Assembly (NCBI GenBank): GCA_037190225.1
Contig: JBBCJL010000002.1
Location: 1 to 64,000 of the forward strand
DNA from: MKSF01 sp037190225
GTDB taxonomy: Bacteria > Bacteroidota > Bacteroidia > Chitinophagales > Chitinophagaceae
Reading direction: 5' to 3'
DNA: 64,000 nucleotides
Below are positions 44,855-54,400 of the stretch, piece after piece. Numbering within the stretch: the first letter of the stretch is position 1; each line of letters opens with the position of its first letter. Below the pieces are notes generated by a model, which had not been told where the DNA came from, did not search any database, and saw only the letters and a program-made list of their open reading frames with translations. Both the position numbers and the translations under genes were made by a program.

Positions 44855-46906
44855 ATGACAGATATTACAACACTATTGAAAGCATACCGTCTGATGATGG
44901 ACGTACGATATATGGCAGAGACCTACGAAAATAATCGCTCTATCTGCAAATATGTACACTCTACCTCCCGTGGTCACGAGGCTATACAACTGGCCACCGG
45001 TATGCTGCTGCATCCTGACGATTATGTAAGTCCTTATTACCGGGACGAAAGCCTTATGCTGGGCATGGGCTGGCGTCCCTATGAATTAATGCTGCAGCTG
45101 CTCGCAAAAGGGGATGACCCCTTTACCGGCGGCCGGGCGTATTATAACCACCCGAACAGCATCCGCCCGGACCTGCCTAAGATCATTTTCCAGAGCAGCG
45201 CTACCGGCATGCAGGCCATACCCACCACAGGTGTGGCGCAGGGCTTTAAATACCTGGAAGATCAGCAGCTCAGGCAGTTTGACCTGCCCCCTGTCACTAT
45301 ATGCTCCATAGGGGACGGCAGCATGACGGAAGGAGAAGTGAGCGAGGCCCTGCAGTTTGCGGCCCTCCACCAGCTCCCCATCATTTACCTGGTGCAGGAC
45401 AATGAATGGGGCATCTCCGTAAGCGCGGATGAGGCCAGGGCCATGGACGCCTATGAATTCATAGCGGGATTTAAAGGTATTGAGCGGGTACGCGTGGACG
45501 GCAGCGTATTTGAGGACAGCTATAAAGTAATGAGCGAGGCCATTGAATTTGTAAGAAAAGAGCGCCGGCCCATACTGGTGCATGCCAGGGTACCGCTGCT
45601 CGGTCACCATACGTCCGGTGTACGGAAAGAATGGTACCGCGGAGAAGAGGACCTTGCCAAACATGCCCTGAACGATCCCGTTATAAAGCTGCACAAAAGA
45701 CTGCTGGAATTAGGCATCAGCGAGTCTGAATTAAGCGACATAGAGGCGGAAGAAAAAATCGCGGTCGCAAAGGATTTCGAGGCTGCGGTCAGCGCACCGG
45801 AGCCCGCACCGGGTACAGTAGGCGATCACGTATTCGCCCCGACACCCGTAACAGAAGAGCTGGGATGCCGAACGCCTGCAGGCAAGGAGAAGGTCGTTAT
45901 GGTAGATGCAGCCCTCCACGCGGTTGAAGAGCTGATGCGCAAGCATCCCGAAGCGCTCTTTTACGGCCAGGACGTAGGCGGCAGGATCGGGGGCGTATTC
46001 AGGGAAGCCGCTACCTTAGCGCAGAAGTTCGGGGATAAAAGAGTATTCAATACGGCCATACAGGAAGCTTATATCATAGGTTCCACCATAGGTATGAGCG
46101 CCCTGGGACTTAAGCCCATAGTAGAAGTGCAGTTTGCAGATTATATCTATCCCGGCATCAACCAGCTGGTGACGGAAATATCCAAATGCTGCTATTTAAG
46201 CCAGGGTAAATATACGGTCAGCAATATTATCCGCGTGCCGATCGGCGCTTACGGGGGCGGAGGTCCTTACCACTCCGGCAGCGTAGAAAGCACGCTGGCC
46301 ACCATTAAAGGCATCAAGATAGCCTACCCTTCCAACGCGGCAGATCTCAAAGGCCTTATGAAAGCCGCCTTCTATGACCCGAACCCGGTAGTGATGCTGG
46401 AGCATAAGGGGCTGTACTGGTCGAAGGTACCCGGTACGGAATGGGCCAAAATGCCGGAACCGGATGAAGATTATATCCTGCCTTTCGGAAAAGGGAATAT
46501 CGTGCTGCATGCAGACCCGGCCAGCGTGGACAACGGCGGATCCATGTGCATCATTACCTATGGTATGGGCGTACACTGGGCTATGAATGCCGCCAAAAAA
46601 TTCCCGGGATGCGTGGAGGTGATAGATATCAGGACATTATATCCACTTGACGAAGCGCTGATATACGATACCGTACAAAAGCATGGCAAATGCCTCGTTC
46701 TTACGGAAGAGCAGCTCAACAATTCGTTCGCTGAAGCGCTTACCGGCAGGATAAGCCGGCATTGCTTCCGCTACCTGGATGCGCCCGTCCAGGCCATGGG
46801 AGCGCTTAACCTGCCCTGTGTGCCTATGAATATGGGCCTGGAAGCAGAGATGCTCCCTACCGTTCCGAAAGTAGAAAAGGCCATTGAGTCCCTGCTCAGC
46901 TACTAA
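44855..46906 (+). CDS. Fused alpha/beta E1 subunit of a 2-oxo acid dehydrogenase (branched-chain type)
   Basis: A 683-residue, thiamine-diphosphate-dependent E1. Residues about 1-320 are the alpha part, with the ThDP motif IGDGSMTEGEVSEALQFAA and VQDNEWGISV, and the phosphorylation-loop-like HHTSGVRKEW. Residues about 350-683 are the beta part, with YGQDVGGRIGGVFREA, TAIQEAYIIGSTIGMSALGL and VEVQFADYIYPGINQ. Alpha and beta fused in one chain is common for the branched-chain 2-oxo acid (2-oxoisovalerate) E1 in Bacteroidota. No E2 or E3 gene is nearby. The start is the ATG at 44855. Confidence 0.92.
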   Translation: MTDITTLLKAYRLMMDVRYMAETYENNRSICKYVHSTSRGHEAIQLATGMLLHPDDYVSPYYRDESLMLGMGWRPYELMLQLLAKGDDPFTGGRAYYNHPNSIRPDLPKIIFQSSATGMQAIPTTGVAQGFKYLEDQQLRQFDLPPVTICSIGDGSMTEGEVSEALQFAALHQLPIIYLVQDNEWGISVSADEARAMDAYEFIAGFKGIERVRVDGSVFEDSYKVMSEAIEFVRKERRPILVHARVPLLGHHTSGVRKEWYRGEEDLAKHALNDPVIKLHKRLLELGISESELSDIEAEEKIAVAKDFEAAVSAPEPAPGTVGDHVFAPTPVTEELGCRTPAGKEKVVMVDAALHAVEELMRKHPEALFYGQDVGGRIGGVFREAATLAQKFGDKRVFNTAIQEAYIIGSTIGMSALGLKPIVEVQFADYIYPGINQLVTEISKCCYLSQGKYTVSNIIRVPIGAYGGGGPYHSGSVESTLATIKGIKIAYPSNAADLKGLMKAAFYDPNPVVMLEHKGLYWSKVPGTEWAKMPEPDEDYILPFGKGNIVLHADPASVDNGGSMCIITYGMGVHWAMNAAKKFPGCVEVIDIRTLYPLDEALIYDTVQKHGKCLVLTEEQLNNSFAEALTGRISRHCFRYLDAPVQAMGALNLPCVPMNMGLEAEMLPTVPKVEKAIESLLSY

Positions 46907-46930
46907 AGATACCCGGATGATACCAATATG

Positions 46931-46963
46931 ATCGTTGGCGGCTCATAATGTGCCGCCAACGAT
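46931..46963 (+). terminator. Hairpin after the E1 gene, probable terminator
   Basis: The arms ATCGTTGGCGGC and GCCGCCAACGAT are perfect complements of 12 bp with a 9-base loop. The following sequence is ATATTTG, with only a short T-run, so termination strength is uncertain. Confidence 0.75.
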
Positions 46964-47084
46964 ATATTTGCCGGTAACGGGCCGGTCTGCAGGTACCAGT
47001 TCCTTAAAGCGGATAAATCCCCGGCGCTTTATAAAAAAAACAGTTCGCATACAATGCCGATAGCCCGTATTCAGCCAAAAATGT

Positions 47085-47092
47085 TATTTTTG
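47085..47092 (+). promoter_or_regulatory. Bacteroidota -7 promoter box TATTTTTG
   Basis: TATTTTTG matches TAnnTTTG. If used for the pyrophosphatase at 47335 it would give a leader of about 235 bases, long for this group. Confidence 0.4.
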
Positions 47093-47334
47093 TCGTGTCC
47101 GGTTCAATTAGCTGTACACAACGCAGAGGAGAAAAATAATTGCATTCAATAAGCCATCTTATGCAATTTGTCGGTCTGCCCGGGCCCAGACAAGCGCCAG
47201 TATCTTTAAGCAGGGTTCGGTTCCGGAATACAGCATGCAGCATAGCGCAACGATCAGGCTATAGGATTATCCAGGGAAGAAAATTTCGCACCAGGCAGGA
47301 AGCCGGCTATTGTAATATTATCATACGAAAACTC

Positions 47335-47964
47335 ATGATACATCCGAATTTATCCCTTACCCCAACTGCAAAATATGCGCTGTCTGTTGTCATTGCGTGG
47401 TACTTAATGGCCTGCGCTCCGCATAAGACCGGCCATTATGCAATGGCGGCGCTGGTAAATGACAGTACGATAAATGCCGTCATAGAAATTCCGGCAGGTA
47501 CCAATAAAAAAACAGAGCTTAATACTGCAACGCATACATTTGAGACAGACAAACGCGATGGCCAGGATCGGATCATCCGGTTCCTTCCTTACCCGGCCAA
47601 TTACGGATTTATACCCGGCACGCTCTCGGATAAGACAAAAGGAGGAGATGGCGATGCCATAGATATTTTAGTGATCGGGGAAGCAATGCAGACAGGCACT
47701 GTCATACAGGTTATACCCATTGCTATGCTGCAGCTCACAGATGACGGGGAAGAAGACTTTAAAGTGCTGGCCGTACCGGCAGATGCACAGCTCAACGTCT
47801 TACGCTCTTCCCGGGCCGGTACGATCAGGAATATGGAGGCCATTAAGCAGATCATCGCTGCCTGGTTCCTGAATTACGATACAGATGCCGCACAGGTGAC
47901 GGGATGGTCCGGGCAGGAGGAAACCATGCGGTATATCCGGGACAATCTTGCTCACAGCAACTGA
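47335..47964 (+). CDS. ppa: Inorganic pyrophosphatase (family I) with lipoprotein signal
   Basis: A 209-residue protein from the ATG at 47335. Family I features are VIEIPAGTNKKTELN, YPANYGFIPGTLSDK and the signature GGDGDAIDILVIGE (a cluster of Asp residues binding metal and pyrophosphate), then NYDT-type C-terminus. The first 30 residues are LSVVIAWYLMAC followed by APHKTG, which looks like a lipoprotein signal peptide with lipobox LMAC. A soluble PPase is normally cytoplasmic, so this copy may act in the periplasm on pyrophosphate or similar compounds (inference). If so, the cell must have another cytoplasmic pyrophosphatase. Confidence 0.85.
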   Translation: MIHPNLSLTPTAKYALSVVIAWYLMACAPHKTGHYAMAALVNDSTINAVIEIPAGTNKKTELNTATHTFETDKRDGQDRIIRFLPYPANYGFIPGTLSDKTKGGDGDAIDILVIGEAMQTGTVIQVIPIAMLQLTDDGEEDFKVLAVPADAQLNVLRSSRAGTIRNMEAIKQIIAAWFLNYDTDAAQVTGWSGQEETMRYIRDNLAHSN

Positions 47965-48112
47965 TACCTGCCATCAGCCGTAAATAATTTTCAGGAGCGT
48001 AAGATACCCAATGGCGCCTTTCTTTACAGCTCATTACCAATAAAAAGTTGTAGCTTCCGGCTGCACACATTAAAGCTTTTTTCACTCACATTAAAAAATT
48101 CATTGCAACAAG

Positions 48113-50137
48113 ATGACAAGAAATTTAATCATTTCGGGACTGGTGTGTATAGCGACTGTAACATCCTTTCCCGCTGCCACATCCTATGCCCAGGTCACCC
48201 CGGAACAGATTGCCCGGATGAAATCCGTGATAAGCAGCACTGTATCTGAAAACGGGCAGTACGTAGCCTATACGATCAGCAGCCCCGCTGATCCGAAAAA
48301 AGAAAATGCCTACAGCCAGGCACACCTGTACCTGCTGAATACCCTCAACAACCAGGCAACACCTTTCTATACCAGCGCCAGCACTTCTCAGGTCACTTTC
48401 AGGCCATCAAAAGGTACCATAACATTCCTCAGCAGGAGCGGCAATGACAAGATCAACGCCCTGTATGAGATCAGCGTAAAGGGAGGTGAGGCCAGGAAGA
48501 TCTTCACCTATACCGCCAACATCCAGAACTATTCCTGGAGCCCGGACGGGGAAAAGATCGCATTTATCAGCGCCGAGAAAGAGCAAAAGCCGCAGACCAC
48601 CCTTACCTATAGCCCAACCTTCTTTGAAGAAGAATACGCTACCAATAATACTTATATTGTACAGATGGGCAATAATGCCTCCAAACCACAGAAAATGGAT
48701 CTCAAGGGCGGATCCGCTTACCTGCTGCAGTGGAGCCCGGACGGTACCAAGCTGGCCGTTTCCGTAGCTCCCACCTCTTCCGTGGACGACTCCTACATGG
48801 CCCAGAAGGTAAAGGTAGTGAATGCCAATACAGGCAATATTATCTCGCACATCAATAACCAGGGCAAATTATCGCAGATCGAATGGAGCCCGGACAGCAG
48901 GCATATCGCCTTGCTGGGCGCCTATGACCTTCACGATCCGACCAACGGCTGTATTTCCATCGTGGGTGTCGATGGTGGCATTCCACAGGTGATCGATGCA
49001 GATTTCAAAGGTAAATATGAATCTCTTTCCTGGAAAGACAGCAGGCACCTGCACTTCCTTGCAAGCGAAGGCACCGGGAGCGTCATAGGTACTATCCAGA
49101 AAGACGGGCGCAACAAGCAATTCATTTATCAAAGCAGCGTACATCATATCACCTCTTTCTCTGTTGAGAAGGGTATCATTTCCTTTGCAGCCAGCACGCC
49201 GCAGCATCCGGGTGAGCTGTTTACCCTATCTGAAGCCAAAAGAGCTTCGCTCCAGAGGCGTACGGAAAGCAATCCATGGCTCATAGGGCTGCAGCTGGGT
49301 AAACAGGAGGTCATCACTTATAAGGCGCGGGACGGCAAATACGATATCCAGGGTATGCTGATCTATCCCCTGGGCTACCGGGAAGGCACCCGTGTACCTC
49401 TGATCACTGTCGTGCACGGAGGACCGGAATCCCACTATTCCAATGGCTGGCTGACGGCCTATTCCATGCCCGGCCAGATGGCGGCCGCCAAAGGGTATGC
49501 CGTATTCTATCCCAACTACAGGGGCAGCACAGGCAGAGGTGTTGATTTTACTTACAGCAGCCAGGGAGATCTTGCCGGTAAGGAATTCGATGATATTGTC
49601 GATGGCGTGGATTACCTTATAGATAAAGGCATAGCAGATAAAAAACGTATCGGTGTGACCGGCGGCTCCTACGGAGGCTATGCTTCTGCCTGGATGAGCA
49701 CCTATTATTCCGACCGCTTTGCCGCCGCTGTGATGTTCGTAGGTATCAGCAACAACATCTCCAAATTCGGCACCAGCGATATCCCCACCGAGATGAAGCT
49801 GGTGCATGAGCGGGGCAATGTATGGGATAACTGGCAAAAGCAGCTGGAGATCAGCCCTATCTATTATGTGGACCGTGCCAAAACGCCTATACTCATTATG
49901 CATGGCGCGGACGATCCACGCGTTCACCCCGCGCAAAGCATGGAGCTGTACCGGCACCTGAAAGTACGTAAGCCCGAATTACCGGTACGCCTCATCTACT
50001 ATCCCGGTGAAGGTCACGGCAACGCCCGCTCCGGTTCCAGGTATGACTACAATTTACGTATGATGCAATGGTTCGATACCTACTTAAAGACAGGCAATCC
50101 TAAGGAAAAAATGCCATCACCGGACCTGCCTCAATAA
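48113..50137 (+). CDS. S9 family peptidase (prolyl oligopeptidase / acylaminoacyl peptidase type)
   Basis: A 674-residue exported serine peptidase. It has a signal peptide (about 1-25), a WD40-like beta-propeller (repeats with NYSWSPDGEKIAFIS, LLQWSPDGTKLAVSV, IEWSPDSRHIALLG) and a C-terminal alpha/beta-hydrolase domain (about 400-655). The catalytic residues are Ser in GVTGGSYGGYASAW, Asp in HGADDPRVHP and His in PGEGHGNARSG. It degrades oligopeptides, probably in the periplasm. It is preceded by 148 bp without a clear promoter box and ends at a very strong hairpin. Confidence 0.93.
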   Translation: MTRNLIISGLVCIATVTSFPAATSYAQVTPEQIARMKSVISSTVSENGQYVAYTISSPADPKKENAYSQAHLYLLNTLNNQATPFYTSASTSQVTFRPSKGTITFLSRSGNDKINALYEISVKGGEARKIFTYTANIQNYSWSPDGEKIAFISAEKEQKPQTTLTYSPTFFEEEYATNNTYIVQMGNNASKPQKMDLKGGSAYLLQWSPDGTKLAVSVAPTSSVDDSYMAQKVKVVNANTGNIISHINNQGKLSQIEWSPDSRHIALLGAYDLHDPTNGCISIVGVDGGIPQVIDADFKGKYESLSWKDSRHLHFLASEGTGSVIGTIQKDGRNKQFIYQSSVHHITSFSVEKGIISFAASTPQHPGELFTLSEAKRASLQRRTESNPWLIGLQLGKQEVITYKARDGKYDIQGMLIYPLGYREGTRVPLITVVHGGPESHYSNGWLTAYSMPGQMAAAKGYAVFYPNYRGSTGRGVDFTYSSQGDLAGKEFDDIVDGVDYLIDKGIADKKRIGVTGGSYGGYASAWMSTYYSDRFAAAVMFVGISNNISKFGTSDIPTEMKLVHERGNVWDNWQKQLEISPIYYVDRAKTPILIMHGADDPRVHPAQSMELYRHLKVRKPELPVRLIYYPGEGHGNARSGSRYDYNLRMMQWFDTYLKTGNPKEKMPSPDLPQ

Positions 50138-50154
50138 ATCACAATCACATTTCT

Positions 50155-50200
50155 TATATAACGAGCAACGCGCCTGTACGGGCGCGTTGCTCGTTATATA
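50155..50200 (+). terminator. Long perfect hairpin after the S9 peptidase
   Basis: Two perfectly complementary arms of 20 bases (TATATAACGAGCAACGCGCC at 50155-50174 and its complement at 50181-50200) surround a 6-base loop. No T-run longer than TATATA follows. It is a probable terminator, though unusually long. Confidence 0.8.
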
Positions 50201-50296
50201 CCCTGCAGAAACCCCATACTATTCTTATCATGCTATACAAATAGTATTTATCTTTATGTAGTCAACAATATCATATATTAATATCCCGGCATATTT

Positions 50297-51295
50297 ATGA
50301 AACCTGTCCTCTTATCGCTGTGCTTCCTGGCAGCACTGAACTGCCTGGGGCAGCATCCGCTTGAAAAAACACTCTGGAAGATCCGTTCACTTAACCAGAA
50401 CGGCGCCATCGTCCTGCAGCAAATAAGGTACACGGAGCGCCCCGACCCTAAAAAGGATTACGTGGCCTTTGACGATAAGAACAGGTTTGCCTCCAATATC
50501 ATCAGCATTCCCGGCTGCCAGCAGGCAGAGTCCGGCAGCTATACCCTGTCCGGTGCCAATATGCTCCACCTGGCCGGTACCGATGCCGCTGTCAATAAGG
50601 AATGCAAGAATTTTTACAGCATGTCGGGAAAGTATAAATTTTCCCTGAATGAGGACCTCCTGGTATTAAGAGCGATCCCGGAAGAAGATACAGACGAAGC
50701 AACAGACCAGGACAGCGAAGAGGAGGACGAAGCCATAGATGCGGCGGAAGAAGATGATGATCCTGAAAATGAAACGGACGAAGAGGGAGATACCGAAGCT
50801 ACTGCTGCTCCGGCCACACCCGACAAAGCAGTAGCTGAACCCGCGCCGGCTTCCTACGAAATGGGATTTGCACAGGTTACCGCCGATATCATAACGGGGT
50901 CGGAAGCAACGGTGCTTCAGCAATCCATCCAGGCCATCTACAGGATATGCAATACCGAGATAGCCATCCAGAACATAGGGAATAATACTTTTGAAGATTA
51001 CAGCGATGCCTACCTGAAAACTTACGCATCCCATATCATATGGGAAAATGAAACGCGTATCAGGAATAATATTGTCATTCTCTTTGATGAAACAAAAGCC
51101 AGAAGCTGGATCTTTACCGGCACACATAACGGGAAGTTCATTACGGCCGCAGAGGTAGATCAGTGGAAGTCCATGCTGGATGACCATATCAGACAGGGTA
51201 AGATAGCGGAAGGGCTGCACCAGGTGTTGGGCCGGATAGAGCAGGTAAGCCGCGCGCAGTGCACAAAGATGCAGGGCGGTACCGGCATGCAGTAA
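50297..51295 (+). CDS. Exported protein of unknown function with a very acidic linker
   Basis: A 332-residue protein with a signal peptide (about 1-18, ending CLGQ). Residues 20-125 form a beta-rich domain (LEKTLWKIRSLNQNG, GCQQAESGSYTLSGANMLHL) that recalls lipocalin-like or META-type domains. Residues about 128-172 are almost all Asp, Glu, Thr and Ala. Residues about 185-325 form a helical domain (AQVTADIITGSEATVLQQSI, LDDHIRQGKIAEGLHQVLG). No family is recognised. The acidic linker could bind calcium or keep the two domains apart. The gene is convergent with the large Cys-rich repeat protein. Confidence 0.75.
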   Translation: MKPVLLSLCFLAALNCLGQHPLEKTLWKIRSLNQNGAIVLQQIRYTERPDPKKDYVAFDDKNRFASNIISIPGCQQAESGSYTLSGANMLHLAGTDAAVNKECKNFYSMSGKYKFSLNEDLLVLRAIPEEDTDEATDQDSEEEDEAIDAAEEDDDPENETDEEGDTEATAAPATPDKAVAEPAPASYEMGFAQVTADIITGSEATVLQQSIQAIYRICNTEIAIQNIGNNTFEDYSDAYLKTYASHIIWENETRIRNNIVILFDETKARSWIFTGTHNGKFITAAEVDQWKSMLDDHIRQGKIAEGLHQVLGRIEQVSRAQCTKMQGGTGMQ

Positions 51296-51326
51296 AAGAT
51301 CATTTCCTTACTATGATTACCAACAT

Positions 51327-51378
51327 ATCTTAAAAAAGTATGGCAGGCCTGATCAGGCCTGCCATACTTTTTTAAGAT
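51327..51378. terminator. Perfect 52-bp palindrome, bidirectional terminator
   Basis: The left 26 bases, starting ATCTTAAAAAAGTATGGCAG, are exactly complementary to the right 26 bases, with the dyad centre at 51352/51353 in GATC. It has A-runs before and T-runs after the GC-rich core, so it can terminate transcription from either side. It separates the acidic-linker protein from the Cys-rich repeat gene. Confidence 0.88.
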
Positions 51379-51403
51379 ACTCTCTGATCCTGCCAGTGAG
51401 TAG

Positions 51404-54400
51404 CTATTTTGCAACTATGAATTTATCACTGTACAATACGCTTCCCCTGCTATCTGTTAATTTATAAGAATATATTCCAGGTACGCAATCAGAAACACTG
51501 ATCCTTTGAACAGGTTTGCCATCCATAGGCTTTTTGATAATAAGATTGCCTTTCACATCATATACGTACAGCACAGCAGCCTTAAAGAGTTCTTGATCCG
51601 GACAACCTTCAGGAACCGCAAAATCAATATAACTGGATGCAGGGTTAGGTGCAACCAGGATACAAGACGACCTGTCAGGCAGCTCCTCAGTTCTTATCTC
51701 TTCCGCAGGGGTCCGGCTCATCATCATACTACAACTGCAATCTACACTTGAAGCCACGGAAGTGCTGCTGTCCACACAAACAGTTTGTACCCACCAGGAG
51801 TAGCATTCATTAAATGTATTATACAGTATGGTATCTGTTCCGTAAACAGAAAAGACCTGTAAGGAAGCTATACCCCCCGGACAACACTGAGGATCATTCA
51901 ATTCTATATACAACTTATAATAAGCAGCTCCGGGCACTGCATTCCAATAGAGCCTGCTTAAAAAGTCCAATGACTCACACCCCAATAAATAAGGAGGGTC
52001 ACATACGAATTCCGGAGCACAGCTGCAGGATTTAGGAGAAGGCGGTGAAACACTCCCATCCTGGCAGACAGACATCACTCTCCAGGAAAAACACTCATAT
52101 AACGTATAAGGCACTATTGTGTCCATACCATATACTTCCCAGATGTTCAGCATAGGAGGTAATCCATTATTACAACAAAGCGTATCATTGATCTCAAATT
52201 CAATCCTGTAATACATTGCGCCGGGCACCATATCCCAGAACAGGTGACTGCCGGTCTCATCGGGCTCACAACGCAGATCAGACGGCGCAATACAGTCAGG
52301 AGCACAGCTGCAGGATTTGGGAGAAGGATCGGAGTAAACCCCATCTCCACACACGGAGATCACTCTCCAGGAAAAGCAACCATACAAATTATAAGGAACC
52401 AGTGTATCTGTACCGTACACTTCCCAGATATTCAGCATAGGGGGAATACCATTATTACAACAAAGCGTATCATTGATCTCAAATTCAATCCTGTAATACA
52501 TTGCACCGGGCACCATATCCCAGAACAGGTGACTGCCGGTTTCCTCGGGCTCACAACGCAGATCAGACGGCGCAACACAATCCGGAGCACAACTGCAGGA
52601 TTTGGGAGAAGGCGATGAAACACTACCATCCTGGCAGACGGAGATCACTTTCCAGGAGAAACACTCATATAACGTATAAGGCACTATTGTGTCCGTACCG
52701 TACACTTCCCAGATATTCAGCATAGGAGGCAACCCGTTATCACAGCAAAGCGTATCATTGATCTCAAATTCAATCCTGTAATACATTGCACCGGGCACCA
52801 TATCCCAGAACAGGTGACTGCCGGTTTCCTCGGGCTCACAACGTAGATTAGCCGGTGCAACACAGTCAGGAGCACAGCTGCAGGATTTAGGAGAAGGACT
52901 GGAGTAAACCCCATCTCCACACACGGAGATCACCCTCCAGGAAAAGCATCCGTACAAATTATAAGGAACCAGTGTGTCCGTACCATATACTTCCCAGATA
53001 TTCAGCATAGGAGGAATACCATTATTACAACAAAGCGTATCATTGATCTCAAATTCAATCCTGTAATACATTGCACCGGGCACAATATCCCAGAACAGGT
53101 GACTGCCGGTATCCTCGGGTTCACAACGTAAATTAGCCGGTGCAACACAGTCAGGAGCACAGCTGCAGGATTTGGGAGAAGGATCAGAGTAGCTGCCATC
53201 TCCGCACACGGAGATCACCCTCCAGGAAAAGCATCCGTATAAATTATAAGGAACCAGTGTGTCTGTACCATACACTTCCCAGATATTCAGCATAGGGGGA
53301 ATACCATTATTACAACAAAGCGTATCATTGATCTCAAATTCCACTTTATACAATGCTGCACCGGGAACAGGAGACCATGATATCCTGTGACCTTCCGGCT
53401 CCGCTACGCAATTAAGGTCGTAGGGCACAGGACATTTTTTACAGCTGCACAGCCAGGAAGGGGCATCTGATACAGAGCTATCCTCGCAAACGGTTACAAC
53501 GCTCCAGGAAAAACAGCCGTAAGAGGGTGCCACGACTGTATCCGTACCGAATACATCCCAGTAAAACATTGTAGGAGGAACAATGCTGTAGCAGCAAGCC
53601 GGATCATAATAGGAAAATAAGACCCTGTAATGTGCCGCACCAGGCACTGCAGTCCAGGATAGCTGGTTCTGGCCTCCCACAACTTCACATTTCAGGCCTG
53701 AAGGCGGCGGACAATAATTACAGGAACACTCCAAATCAGAAAACTCCGAAATAACATCATCTTTACAGATAGCCCTGACACGCCAGGAAAAACAGCCGAG
53801 AGATGCAGAAACAACGGTATCCGCACTATAAACATTCCAGGCATACACCAGTGATCCGGGGTCAGAAGAACCGCAGCAAGCCGGATCATCCTGCGCCAGG
53901 AAAAGCTGATAATACAGCACATTCGTGACACTATTCCAGGAAAGTTGCTTATCGCCATTTTCGTATGCCTTACACCGGAGATTTTTCGGTCTTCCACAAC
54001 ACTCAATTTCTGTACAGATGTCATCTATATAGGCATACCCGAAATGCTGACCATTCACAACACCACAATCTGCCATAAAAAATTCCAATGTATAAGTTTG
54101 GCCTGCCTGTCCGTCAAATATTATAGACGCGCAAGACCAGTCACGCCATACCATATTATTATATACATTGTAGACAGGATTCAGTAAATCCGCTACCCTG
54201 CAGATCCTGTTGCCTACTTCTGTACCTCCTGAATTCAGCACCCTGGCTACAAAAAAAGGATTTGCATTGATATGACCAGGATCCTGCATAACCAGGGCAT
54301 AGGAGAAATTAACCTTTACCTGTCCGTTCGTAGTCACGGGTATCTGCTTTTGAAGCATATTGATACCGCTATAGACACCGGTGGGGTCGTTCACACGTAT

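Larger units (their letters stand above)
46907..47334 (+). other. Intergenic region before the pyrophosphatase gene (428 bp)
   Basis: This contains a terminator hairpin for the E1 gene (46931-46963), a promoter box (47085-47092) and then about 240 bp without a supported gene. A frame open from a TTG at 47140 runs into the pyrophosphatase, but its first 65 codons look unlike protein. The stretch may be a long 5' leader. I see no known riboswitch. Confidence 0.5.

Noticed and set aside
47140..47334. N-terminal extension of the pyrophosphatase from a TTG codon
   Set aside because: The 65 extra residues look like translated non-coding DNA (many Arg, Cys and Gln, no structure), and the lipoprotein signal begins at the ATG at 47335.
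49226..49957. A 243-codon antisense frame in the S9 peptidase gene
   Set aside because: The catalytic residues of the peptidase are encoded on the other strand here; the antisense frame is a by-product.
52020..53345. CRISPR-like array
   Set aside because: The repeat unit is 285 bp without short spacers, lies in an open frame and encodes protein modules.
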